From Blautia hydrogenotrophica DSM 10507 (GTDB taxonomy: Bacteria > Bacillota > Clostridia > Lachnospirales > Lachnospiraceae), in the NCBI RefSeq assembly GCF_034356035.1, contig NZ_CP136423.1, positions 124,001-188,000 of the forward strand: a stretch of 64,000 nucleotides of DNA, read 5' to 3'. The notes under the pieces are model-generated. The model was not told the origin of the DNA. It ran no database searches and worked only from the letters and a program-made list of their open reading frames with translations. This document shows, piece by piece, positions 34,380 through 42,476 of the stretch. Position 1 is the first letter of the stretch. Each line of letters begins with the position of its first letter. Position numbers and translations under genes: made by a program.

Positions 34380-35651
34380 ATGTCTGGAAATTCCTGGGCG
34401 AGAGAAAAACTGAAAGGGTTTTCTACAAAATGTCCTGGTCTGCTTAGGTTCTACAGGCGATCCAGAGAAGATGTGAAGAGAAAACAGTTTGCCACTCTTC
34501 AGAGAGAAAATCCGGTGGATGAAAAGCTGGTTGTGTTTGAGTCCTTCTGGGGAAAATCTTACAATTGCAGTCCCAAGGCGATCTATGAGGGAATGCTGAG
34601 GGATAAACGTTATGACGACTATCATTTTATCTGGTCTTTTCAAGATACGCAGGCTCATCGCCAGCTCTTGGAGAACCCCAGGACCCGGTTGGTCCAGAGA
34701 AACTCCAAAGAATATGAGATGGCCTTTGCAAAAGCTAAGATTTGGATATATAACATGTCGGTCCCTGAGTACATGGAACCGAGTAAGAACCAAATTTATG
34801 TGGAGACCTGGCATGGAACTCCACTGAAAAGAGTGGGCTGTGATATTATATATGAGAGCGACTGTCGCAGAAGTCGTCAGGAGACCATTGCGGCATTTGA
34901 GAAGAAGGGGGCGAAGGTGGATTATCTGTTGTCTCCTTCTGTGTTTTATGACGAGGTGATCACGTCGGCTTTTGGGTTGAAAAAAAGTGGAAATGAGGCT
35001 GCCGTGGTTCCTACGGGTTATCCTAGAAACGACTATCTGTATCATTACAGTCTGGATGATCTGAGGCAGATCAAGGAGAGGCTGGAAATTCCGGAGAATA
35101 AGAAGACACTCCTGTACACTCCTACCTGGCGGGAGAACCAATATCAGAGCCAGGGTGGGTTTGCCAGCCATATGGAGATAGATCTAAATGAGCTGTTTCG
35201 GATTTTGGGAAACGATTATGTGCTGCTGTACCGGGCTCACCATCATATTAGCACTTATGACTGGAAACAGGAGTGGGAGGGCCGGGTGATCGACGTGACA
35301 GGCGTGGAGGATGTCAATGAACTGTACATCATTAGCGATATGCTGATTACGGACTATTCCAGCACGATGTTCGATTACGGGAACCTGGGAAGGCCGATGA
35401 TTTTCTATATGTATGATTTGGAAGAGTACCGGGAAAAACTCAGAGGATTTTACTTTGATGTGGAGGAGCTGCCGGGGCCTATTGTAAAGACTACGCAGGA
35501 GCTAGCCCAGGCTATTTTGAAGCTGCGCGAAACCTTCGTATACGATGAAAAGTACCAGAGATTTCAAAAGAAGTTTAATACCTATGAAGACGGCGACGCT
35601 ACCCAAAGGACGCTGGACCTTCTGCTTAGAGGAAAGGATGGGAATCAATGA
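34380..35651 (+). CDS. CDP-glycerol glycerophosphotransferase, second copy
   Basis: This 423-residue TagF/TagB-family protein has a preceding domain (about 35-110) with VFESFWGKSYNCSPKAIYEG, then VETWHGTPLKRVG, TGYPRNDYLYHY, LLYTPTWREN, LLYRAHHH and TDYSSTMFDYGNLGRP. It is clearly different in sequence from the copy at 30376, so the two probably have separate roles such as priming and polymerisation. It overlaps the KdsB-like gene by four bases (ATGA). Confidence 0.92.
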   Translation: MSGNSWAREKLKGFSTKCPGLLRFYRRSREDVKRKQFATLQRENPVDEKLVVFESFWGKSYNCSPKAIYEGMLRDKRYDDYHFIWSFQDTQAHRQLLENPRTRLVQRNSKEYEMAFAKAKIWIYNMSVPEYMEPSKNQIYVETWHGTPLKRVGCDIIYESDCRRSRQETIAAFEKKGAKVDYLLSPSVFYDEVITSAFGLKKSGNEAAVVPTGYPRNDYLYHYSLDDLRQIKERLEIPENKKTLLYTPTWRENQYQSQGGFASHMEIDLNELFRILGNDYVLLYRAHHHISTYDWKQEWEGRVIDVTGVEDVNELYIISDMLITDYSSTMFDYGNLGRPMIFYMYDLEEYREKLRGFYFDVEELPGPIVKTTQELAQAILKLRETFVYDEKYQRFQKKFNTYEDGDATQRTLDLLLRGKDGNQ

Positions 35652-36379
35652 GAGTAGTTGGAGTTATCCCGGCCAGATATGGGTCTACCAGGTTGCCGGG
35701 CAAACCGTTGAAAGAGATCTGTGGAAAGCCGATGTTGGTCTGGGTCTATGAACGAGTCAGGCAGGCGAAAAGGCTGGACGCGGTCTATGTGGCCACAGAC
35801 GATGAGCGGATAGAAGGAATGTGCCGGGAGTACAGGATTCCCGTGGTTATGACTAGCCCATCGCATCCTACTGGTGCGAATCGGCTCCAAGAAGTCTCCG
35901 AGACAGTGAAGGCAGATTTTTACGTTCAGCTCAACGGGGATGAACCACTGCTGGATCCTTCATTGGTGGACGCTGCGGTGCCGGAGAGTGTGGAGTTAAA
36001 AGAAGCGTTTGGGACCAATATTATCACGAGGATGCATAGTCCTTCAGAGGTCATGGACCCTGCCAACATTAAAGTAGTGTTCGACGAAAGCTTCAAGGCA
36101 CTGTATATGTCCAGAACACCGATCCCTTATCCGTTTAAGAGTATTGAATTTGAGTACTATAAGCATGTGGGAATTTTGGGATATAATAAAAAAATGCTGG
36201 ATTTTTACCGGGATTCCGTTCCAGGGCGGTTTGAAAAAATAGAGGGAATCGACACGCTGCGTTTTATCGACTACGGAAAGAAATTGCAGTTTATAGAAGT
36301 GGAACACTGCCGCACGCTGTCTGTGGATACGGAAAAAGACTTGGAGAGGGTGCGAAGGATTATGGAAAATACATTGTGA
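35648..36379 (+). CDS. KdsB-like CMP-ulosonic acid cytidylyltransferase
   Basis: This 243-residue protein follows KdsB through its length: VIPARYGSTRLPGKPLKEI, ATDDERI, SHPTGANRLQEV, VQLNGDEPLLDP, MSRTPIPYP, YKHVGILGYNKKML and VDTEKDLERVRRI. KdsB activates Kdo with CTP to CMP-Kdo. The KdsC-like phosphatase is two genes on, which supports an acidic 3-deoxy sugar as substrate. Kdo itself is normally a Gram-negative sugar, so the real substrate may be a relative. CMP-Kdo-type enzymes are also used in capsule synthesis. Confidence 0.85.
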   Translation: MRVVGVIPARYGSTRLPGKPLKEICGKPMLVWVYERVRQAKRLDAVYVATDDERIEGMCREYRIPVVMTSPSHPTGANRLQEVSETVKADFYVQLNGDEPLLDPSLVDAAVPESVELKEAFGTNIITRMHSPSEVMDPANIKVVFDESFKALYMSRTPIPYPFKSIEFEYYKHVGILGYNKKMLDFYRDSVPGRFEKIEGIDTLRFIDYGKKLQFIEVEHCRTLSVDTEKDLERVRRIMENTL

Positions 36380-36398
36380 GAAAAAGGAGGGAACCAAG

Positions 36399-37985
36399 AT
36401 GCCAGGAATTCAGACTTTAGACTGTACGCTGCGTGACGGAGGCTATCTCAACGACTGGGAGTTCGGTTATAAGATGATCTGTCAGACAGTCCGCCAGCTG
36501 ATTGCCTCGAACGTGGACTATGTGGAACTGGGTTTTTTGAGAAATGAAGACTATCAGCCGGACCGAACGGTGTTCAGGCATGTGAAGGATGCCTATCACA
36601 TACTCCCGAAGGACTGTAAAAACACAAGATTTACCTTGATGTCCCTGCACAACAAATACGACATCAGCCAGCTAGAAGACTATGACGGAGGGCCGATTCA
36701 GCGTATCCGCGTGACTTTTCATGACTATGATGTGGAAGAAGGTCTCGAGTACTGTCGCAAGGTCATGGAAAAGGGATATGAGGTGGCTTGTAATCCCATC
36801 AATATTATGGGGTATTCTGATGGGGAGCTGCTAGAAATTCTCAGAAAAGTCAATGAGATTCATCCCACGGTATTTTCTATCGTAGATACCTTTGGCTCCA
36901 TGAAGAGAAACGATCTGATTCGGCTGTACTCGCTGTGTGAGAACAATCTGAGCAAGGATATCACCATCGGTTTGCATCTGCATGAGAATCTATCTCTGTC
37001 CTATTCTCTTGCCCAGGAATTTTTGAATATTAAGAGTTACAGCCGAAACTGTGTGATCGATGGTTCTCTGCTGGGAATGGGGAGAGTGCCGGGGAATTTG
37101 TGCATCGAGCTGATTTTGGACTATCTCAACAATAATTACGCGAAGACTTATAACATTGATCCGATTTTGGATGCCATCGACGACTACATTGTGCCGATCA
37201 AGAGGTTGGAGCCGTGGGGATACAGTACGGCCTACTCTTTGTCCGCAAAATATAATCTGCACAGAAACTACGCGGAATTTCTGCTGAACAAGGGCAAGCT
37301 GAAAGCAAAGGACATCAATCATATTTTGGCGTCCATTGAAGACTGTAAAAAGACGGCCTTTGACGAGGCCTATGTGGAAGAACTCTATTATCACTATCAG
37401 GATTGTGCAGTGGATGATGCTCAGGCGAGAGCCGCATTTTCTCAGAAGCTGAAAGGCCGGGAGATCCTGATTCTGGCTCCAGGAGGTTCTTTGGAGAGGG
37501 AAGAGGCGAGAATTCAGGCTTATATTGAGGAGAAGTCTCCGGTTGTGATCACCGCGAATTTTAAGAGTGAGCTTTACCGGGCGGATTATTTGTTCTTCAG
37601 CAATGTCAAGCGCTATGAAGAATATGTGAACGGGCCGATGGAAGAAGAAATCCTGGTGACCTCCAATCTCAAGGAAGGGGCAAAGGAGGCGGCCGGGGTG
37701 TTCAATTACCACGATTTAACTTATGATGAGAACGGAGTGTTTGACAACTGTACCGTTATGCTTTTGCGCCTGCTGAAGCAGATTGGGATTGAGAGGGTTC
37801 ACCTGGCTGGGTTCGATGGGTATGAGGAAAAACCGACGGATTATGTCAGCAGTATCCTGGACTATCAGGAGAGACGCAAGGGAGCTGCCCATACGAATCA
37901 GCTCATTCGCACTCTTCTGTCTCCGATCAGGAGTCAGATGAACTTAGAGTTTCTGACGCCGTCTAAGTATGAGAAAGAAGAATGA
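36399..37985 (+). CDS. Aldolase-domain protein with C-terminal DUF115/GT42-like domain
   Basis: This 528-residue protein begins with a DRE-TIM metallolyase domain (about 1-300): LDCTLRDGGYLNDW and HLHENLSLS give the divalent metal ligands, and FSIVDTFGSM and GSLLGMGRVPGN are typical of 4-hydroxy-2-oxovalerate-aldolase relatives. After a helical linker, residues about 350-520 carry ILAPGGSLEREEARI and VMLLRLLKQIGIERVHLAGFDGYE, the same skeleton as the protein at 31572. It lies between the KdsB-like and KdsC-like genes. I infer that the first domain joins pyruvate to an aldehyde sugar, giving a 3-deoxy-2-keto acid in place of KdsA. The role of the second domain is unknown. Confidence 0.7.
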   Translation: MPGIQTLDCTLRDGGYLNDWEFGYKMICQTVRQLIASNVDYVELGFLRNEDYQPDRTVFRHVKDAYHILPKDCKNTRFTLMSLHNKYDISQLEDYDGGPIQRIRVTFHDYDVEEGLEYCRKVMEKGYEVACNPINIMGYSDGELLEILRKVNEIHPTVFSIVDTFGSMKRNDLIRLYSLCENNLSKDITIGLHLHENLSLSYSLAQEFLNIKSYSRNCVIDGSLLGMGRVPGNLCIELILDYLNNNYAKTYNIDPILDAIDDYIVPIKRLEPWGYSTAYSLSAKYNLHRNYAEFLLNKGKLKAKDINHILASIEDCKKTAFDEAYVEELYYHYQDCAVDDAQARAAFSQKLKGREILILAPGGSLEREEARIQAYIEEKSPVVITANFKSELYRADYLFFSNVKRYEEYVNGPMEEEILVTSNLKEGAKEAAGVFNYHDLTYDENGVFDNCTVMLLRLLKQIGIERVHLAGFDGYEEKPTDYVSSILDYQERRKGAAHTNQLIRTLLSPIRSQMNLEFLTPSKYEKEE

Positions 37986-38494
37986 GCATGAAAGAGATAA
38001 AGTTGATTATTTTGGATGTAGATGGTACTATGACAGATGGCGGGGTCTATATTGACAATCGCCGTATTGAGACAAAGAAATTCAGTATCAAGGATGGATG
38101 CGGCATTGTGCTGGCACATGCGATGGGACTGGAATTTATGATACTCACAGGCAGAGAGAGCAATTGCGTGCTGCAGAGGGCGGAAGAGTTGAAGATTCGC
38201 CATGTTTACCAGAATGTGGGAAATAAGATTTCTTTTTTGAAGAGTTACATGGAAGAAAATGGATTAGAGGCGGACCAGCTGGCCTACATCGGAGATGATT
38301 TGAATGATTTGTATGCGATGCGCCTTGCAGGAACTGCCGTTTGTCCTCAGGACGCCGCAAAAGAGATAAAAGCTCAATGTGACTACGTGCTGAACGCGCG
38401 AGGAGGAGAAGGCGTGGTACGTGAGTTCGTGGAGCTTTTGCTGAAATCCAGAGGACAGTGGGAAACCGCCATAGAGAGAGCTTTTGGTGAATAA
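37982..38494 (+). CDS. KdsC-like HAD phosphatase
   Basis: This 170-residue C0-type HAD phosphatase has IILDVDGTMTDGGVYIDN, FSIKDGCGIVLAHAMGL, ILTGRESNCV, GNKISFL, YIGDDLNDLYAM and the C-terminal RGGEGVVREFVE. This is the KdsC pattern throughout. KdsC removes phosphate from Kdo 8-phosphate before CMP activation. The start overlaps the aldolase gene by four bases (ATGA), so both are made together. Confidence 0.88.
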   Translation: MSMKEIKLIILDVDGTMTDGGVYIDNRRIETKKFSIKDGCGIVLAHAMGLEFMILTGRESNCVLQRAEELKIRHVYQNVGNKISFLKSYMEENGLEADQLAYIGDDLNDLYAMRLAGTAVCPQDAAKEIKAQCDYVLNARGGEGVVREFVELLLKSRGQWETAIERAFGE

Positions 38495-38587
38495 TCGTTT
38501 GAGGGGATGTAACTGAAGAGTGAAAGGGGCGCGGACGGGAAGGGAGTGGCCAAAACCGCGCCAGAGTATGAATCAATAGGGGAGTCT

Positions 38588-40651
38588 ATGGAAAAATTAC
38601 AAAAATTGCGCAGGGGCGTGACGGCGCTTCTGTCACTGTTGATATTGATCATAAGTATATTTGAGACAGCTACTGTAAATGCAGGGATTAAAGAAGCAGA
38701 CGTATTTTTGGATTCCAACTGGACTTATGCAGGGGAGAGTACTCCGTTTGCTGATGGAGGATGGCTACAGGCGATCTGTGACACGGAAAATTACATAATC
38801 GGAGTGGAAAATGCTTCCAATACCAATTCCGACCCGGATACCCTGGTTGCGTTTTATAAGAACGATTACGATGAAAATGGAAATCCTGTTCAGCAGTTCA
38901 GTTACGCAAAGCATGTGACACAGATGGACTATGAGCACTGTAATGGGATGACCTACGACCCAGTGGATAAACGGATTTTGATAGCAGGCGGAAAGGCCCT
39001 GAACAAAGAAAATACAGGTTGTATTTTCATCGTGGACAGTGAAACTCTAGGATACATTGAAAAAGTCAAGATCGCGGAGAAGGGAAGGGTCTCGGCGGTG
39101 GACTACTGGGAGAAAAATGACCAGTTTGTCTTTCTGATTGGAGTCACTCAGACTTCTTTTAAGTTTGTAATCACGGACCGGGATTTCAATGTCTTGGATG
39201 AGTTCGCGGGGGTGGACTCCTCGGCGGGCAATACGTTTCAGGACTTCTGTATCTCAGGAGACTATATCATTAGTATCCCTTTCATGAAGAGAACTGCTGA
39301 GGATGATACGCTTCAGGTGTACTCTTTAACAGAGCAGCGTCTGGTCGGCACCTATGGCTTGTGGTTGGAAGGGGAAGAAACCTATGTGGAGCCGGAGTCG
39401 ATCTGTGAGATAGCGCCGGGCAAGCTGCTGATCGGAAGTATGCAAAAGGACCCTAACCGAGTCGTCTTCTACACGACACAGGTGGCCGCCGCGTTCAGTG
39501 TGAGGACCGATGTGGCGAACGGTACTGTCACCGACAGTCAGCAGGTGCTGGACCAGGGAACAGATTTCACAGTGGGCTATGAGCCGAATGAAAACTATGA
39601 ACTGAGAAAGATTTACGTGGACGGCGAGAAGCAGAATATCTTAGAGTATCCCACAGAGTATACGTTCTCGAACCTTCAGGACGACCATGAGATTGATATC
39701 GTTTACACTGAGATACCGAAATTTCCAGTGGTCGCAAAAGCTCAGGGAGGCAGAGTGAAAGCGGCTGAACCTTATGTGAGACGGGGAAAGGACGTGAGTG
39801 TATGGATTAAGCCTTACGAACACTACGAGCTGGACTGGCTAATGGTTGACGGAGAAATCGTGGAGTTAGAAGACGGGGCAAAAAAATACACCTTTGAGAA
39901 GTGTCAGGGGCCGCCAAAGCTTTATGCTTACTTTAAAGAGAAACCTGTCTTTGAGATGAAGGCCGAGGTGCTGGGCGGTCAGATGCAGGTGGAATCCAAG
40001 AGTGTATACCGGGATGACGATTACACTGTGAGGTATCAGCCGAATGAGAATTACGAATTCGCCCATCTGTATATTGATGGAAAAGAAGTGACGGATTTGA
40101 CGAATGAGCAGAAGGAAAGCTATACGTTTTCCAATGTACAGGAGAGTCACAGCATTCGTGTGGAATACCGTTGGAAATATCTTCCGTACGTTCTTGGAGG
40201 AATCGGAGTGATTCTTCTGGTGATCTTGATCTTTGCCTATATCCGTTTTCTGCGCTGGTTGAAGAGAAGAAGAGTTTCCAGGCAGAGAGAAGCGCAGAAG
40301 AAGGATTTTCCGGTCCAGGAGGGAAGTGCCGAACCGGAGAAACTGGCCGATACACTATCTCAGGAAGAACTTCAGGAGGTCTTAGGAGAGCTGGAAACTC
40401 TCTCCAAAGAACTGACCCAGGAGATTGAGTCGGCGGATGGCGAGGTTACCAGTGAGGAAAATATAAATACTGGAGCTCAGACGGAGCCGTCAGAAGAAGA
40501 GAATGCGGATGTAGAACAGGAGTCAGAGAGAAAAGAGGCTGCCGAGGAACCAGCGGAGGAAGAGAGTGCTGAGAAAATACGGGAGCTGGAGAAAGAGAAG
40601 GCTGGTGAGTTGGAACAGGTGTCTGACACGGAGAGAGGACAGAAGAGCTAG
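38588..40651 (+). CDS. Surface protein with propeller-like domain, three repeats, membrane helix and acidic tail
   Basis: This protein of about 687 residues has a signal peptide (about 1-33), then about 280 residues of short beta-type motifs with repeated aromatic and Gly-Asp turns, suggesting a propeller. Three repeats of about 75 residues follow, each with a form of V-x-N-G-x-V or GGRMQV-like start, YEPNENYELRKIYVDGE and YTFSNLQDDHEI. Then come a membrane helix (LPYVLGGIGVILLVILIFAYI), a basic stop and a 125-residue Glu-rich coiled tail. The ATG at 38588 is chosen because it gives the signal peptide; a GTG lies at 38546. It directly follows the polymer genes and may bind or display the product. 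The family is not recognised. Confidence 0.6.
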   Translation: MEKLQKLRRGVTALLSLLILIISIFETATVNAGIKEADVFLDSNWTYAGESTPFADGGWLQAICDTENYIIGVENASNTNSDPDTLVAFYKNDYDENGNPVQQFSYAKHVTQMDYEHCNGMTYDPVDKRILIAGGKALNKENTGCIFIVDSETLGYIEKVKIAEKGRVSAVDYWEKNDQFVFLIGVTQTSFKFVITDRDFNVLDEFAGVDSSAGNTFQDFCISGDYIISIPFMKRTAEDDTLQVYSLTEQRLVGTYGLWLEGEETYVEPESICEIAPGKLLIGSMQKDPNRVVFYTTQVAAAFSVRTDVANGTVTDSQQVLDQGTDFTVGYEPNENYELRKIYVDGEKQNILEYPTEYTFSNLQDDHEIDIVYTEIPKFPVVAKAQGGRVKAAEPYVRRGKDVSVWIKPYEHYELDWLMVDGEIVELEDGAKKYTFEKCQGPPKLYAYFKEKPVFEMKAEVLGGQMQVESKSVYRDDDYTVRYQPNENYEFAHLYIDGKEVTDLTNEQKESYTFSNVQESHSIRVEYRWKYLPYVLGGIGVILLVILIFAYIRFLRWLKRRRVSRQREAQKKDFPVQEGSAEPEKLADTLSQEELQEVLGELETLSKELTQEIESADGEVTSEENINTGAQTEPSEEENADVEQESERKEAAEEPAEEESAEKIRELEKEKAGELEQVSDTERGQKS

Positions 40652-40657
40652 GCGAAA

Positions 40658-40804
40658 GCGTAACAGTTCAGCCTTTCGGCTTCACTGTCACAAATGTATG
40701 CACACAGACTGCGAGAATCGCAGTCTGGCACCTGCTGTCCTCGGGATCCCGCTGCAAATGCAGCGTGACGCCTCGCGGAATAGTGACAGGCTGAACTGTT
40801 ACGC
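40658..40804. repeat. Large palindromic intergenic element
   Basis: GCGTAACAGTTCAGCCT at 40658-40674 is perfectly mirrored at 40788-40804. Inside lie a second hairpin with a 10-base-pair stem (CAGACTGCGA, 40705-40727), a GCTGC/GCAGC hairpin near 40751-40764 and a competing CTGTCAC/GTGACAG pair. It looks like a small mobile palindrome or a complex bidirectional terminator between the polymer locus and rpmG. Confidence 0.75.
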
Positions 40805-40831
40805 GAAAGCCGCATATATAGGGGAAAAGAC

Positions 40832-40860
40832 TTGACTTTTCATGCCGCCTGTGATATAGT
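40832..40860 (+). promoter_or_regulatory. Promoter of the rpmG-secE-nusG-rplK-rplA operon
   Basis: TTGACT at 40832-40837 and TATAGT at 40855-40860 are separated by 17 bases, about 107 bases before rpmG. Confidence 0.8.
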
Positions 40861-40966
40861 GAACAGGCGACATGGAAGTAGGTCTTTTTTTTATGCCTAA
40901 AATCATAAATCAGGATGAGAAAAGGCATACATGGACTGTGTAAATATTACAGTGGAGGTGGAAGTT

Positions 40967-41116
40967 GTGCGAGTAAAGATCACATTGGCATGTACGGAGT
41001 GCAAACAGCGTAACTACAATATGACCAAAGAGAAAAAGAACCATCCGGAGAGAATGGAGACCAAGAAGTATTGTAGATTCTGCAAGAGACATACAGTACA
41101 CAAGGAAACTAAATAA
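40967..41116 (+). CDS. rpmG: Ribosomal protein L33
   Basis: This 49-residue 50S protein begins at a GTG ([17 protein letters not shown]) behind GGAGGTGG and carries two CxxC pairs, CTEC and CRFC, so it is the zinc-binding form. It ends HTVHKETK. Position before secE and nusG is standard for Firmicutes. Confidence 0.95.
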   Translation: MRVKITLACTECKQRNYNMTKEKKNHPERMETKKYCRFCKRHTVHKETK

Positions 41117-41144
41117 ACCCGTCATTGGAAATGCGAGGAAAATA

Positions 41145-41351
41145 ATGGCAGACAAGGAAAAAACAACTGGCAAGCAGAAAAAAGGAAGCTGGTTCGAGGG
41201 TCTTCGGGCAGAGTTCAATAAGATTATCTGGACCGATAAGAATACCCTTGTAAAACAGACTGTTGCAGTGGTTGTGATCACTGTGATACTGGGCGTAATT
41301 ATCAGCGTATTTGACAGTGCAATTCTGCATGGAATTAATTTAGTAGTCTAA
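41145..41351 (+). CDS. secE: Preprotein translocase subunit SecE
   Basis: This 68-residue protein has a charged N-terminus, SWFEGLRAEFNKIIWTDKNT and a single membrane helix (about 43-62). SecE stabilises SecY in the protein translocation channel. It lies between rpmG and nusG as usual. Confidence 0.95.
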   Translation: MADKEKTTGKQKKGSWFEGLRAEFNKIIWTDKNTLVKQTVAVVVITVILGVIISVFDSAILHGINLVV

Positions 41352-41368
41352 GAGGATGAGGTGATCGT

Positions 41369-41887
41369 ATGTCAGAAGCAAAATGGTATGTTGTCCATAC
41401 CTATTCCGGGTATGAGAATAAGGTAAAGGCGAACATTGAAAAGACAATCGAGAACAGACATCTGGAAGACCAGATTTTGGAAGTGCGGGTTCCCATGGAA
41501 GATGTCGTAGAGATGAGAAACGGTACTCAGAAATCTGTGCAGAAAAAGTTGTTTCCGGGCTATGTGCTGCTGAATATGGTGATGAATGATGACACCTGGT
41601 ATGTAGTTAGAAACACTCGTGGTGTCACTGGATTCGTCGGACCGGGATCGAAGCCGGTACCTTTGACGGAAGAGGAAATGCGTCCTCTGGGCATCCAAGA
41701 GCCGAGCATCGTCGTGGACTTCGAAGAAGGCGACGAGGTGGTGGTTACAGGAGGAGCCTGGAAAGACACAGTGGGCATTATTCAGAGCCTGAACATCCAG
41801 AAACAAGTTGCGACAATCAATGTTGAGCTGTTCGGTCGTGAAACACCGGTGGAAATCAGTTTCTTGGAAATTAAAAAAAGTAACTAA
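41369..41887 (+). CDS. nusG: Transcription factor NusG
   Basis: This 172-residue protein has the NGN domain (AKWYVVHTYSGYENKVKANI, LFPGYVLLNMVM, VRNTRGVTGFVG) and a C-terminal KOW domain (VVVTGGAWKDTVGIIQSL). It binds RNA polymerase, affecting pausing and termination and linking transcription with translation. Confidence 0.96.
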   Translation: MSEAKWYVVHTYSGYENKVKANIEKTIENRHLEDQILEVRVPMEDVVEMRNGTQKSVQKKLFPGYVLLNMVMNDDTWYVVRNTRGVTGFVGPGSKPVPLTEEEMRPLGIQEPSIVVDFEEGDEVVVTGGAWKDTVGIIQSLNIQKQVATINVELFGRETPVEISFLEIKKSN

Positions 41888-41898
41888 GGTAACACAAA

Positions 41899-41936
41899 GT
41901 GGGAGGGATACACCCCCGCCAATACCACATAGGAGG
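41899..41936 (+). promoter_or_regulatory. L1-binding-type leader hairpin before rplK
   Basis: GTGGGAGGG at 41899 and ACCAC at 41924-41928 form a stem that ends just before the AGGAGG of rplK. The same pattern recurs before rplA at 42434-42467. In Firmicutes, such hairpins mimic the 23S rRNA site of L1 and allow autoregulation. Confidence 0.65.
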
Positions 41937-41944
41937 TGCCTGAT

Positions 41945-42370
41945 ATGGCAAAGAAAGTAACAGGATATATTAAATTACAGATTCCGGCTGGGAAAGCAAC
42001 ACCAGCACCACCTGTCGGACCAGCTCTTGGTCAGCACGGTGTAAACATTGTACAGTTTACGAAAGAGTTTAATGCGAGAACCGCAGACCAGGGAGACCTG
42101 ATTATCCCTGTAGTAATCACAGTATATGCGGACAGAAGCTTCAGCTTCATCACAAAGACTCCGCCGGCAGCAGTTCTGCTGAAGAAAGCTGCTAATATCA
42201 AATCTGGTTCCGGTGTTCCGAACAAGACTAAGGTTGCAAGCGTGACCAAGGCTCAGGTTCAGGAAATTGCAGAGCTGAAGATGAAAGACTTAAATGCAGG
42301 ATCTGTGGAAGCTGCTATGAGCATGATTGCTGGTACTGCGAGAAGTATGGGTATCACAGTAACCGAGTAA
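41945..42370 (+). CDS. rplK: Ribosomal protein L11
   Basis: This 141-residue protein has [32 protein letters not shown] and the C-terminal RNA-binding domain with [13 protein letters not shown] and [16 protein letters not shown]. The ATG at 41945 follows AGGAGGTGCCTGAT; the 41936 in-frame start is too close to the Shine-Dalgarno sequence. Confidence 0.97.
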   Translation: MAKKVTGYIKLQIPAGKATPAPPVGPALGQHGVNIVQFTKEFNARTADQGDLIIPVVITVYADRSFSFITKTPPAAVLLKKAANIKSGSGVPNKTKVASVTKAQVQEIAELKMKDLNAGSVEAAMSMIAGTARSMGITVTE

Positions 42371-42433
42371 TTGCAGACGAGAATCTTGCAGGACTTTGTG
42401 AGAGAGAAACGAAGACACGCAGAAATCAAACGA

Positions 42434-42467
42434 GTGGGAGGGAGATTCCCGCTATTACCACAGGAGG
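42434..42467 (+). promoter_or_regulatory. L1-binding-type leader hairpin before rplA
   Basis: GTGGGAGGGAGATTCCCGC followed by ACCAC at 42457-42461 repeats the rplK leader pattern just before AGGAGG. L1 made from rplA may repress both genes through these two sites. Confidence 0.65.
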
Positions 42468-42476
42468 TTAATGAAA

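Noticed and set aside
34095..35171. A 358-codon minus-strand frame over the TagH-like and TagF-like genes
   Set aside because: It runs antisense across two well-supported genes and shows no domain motifs.
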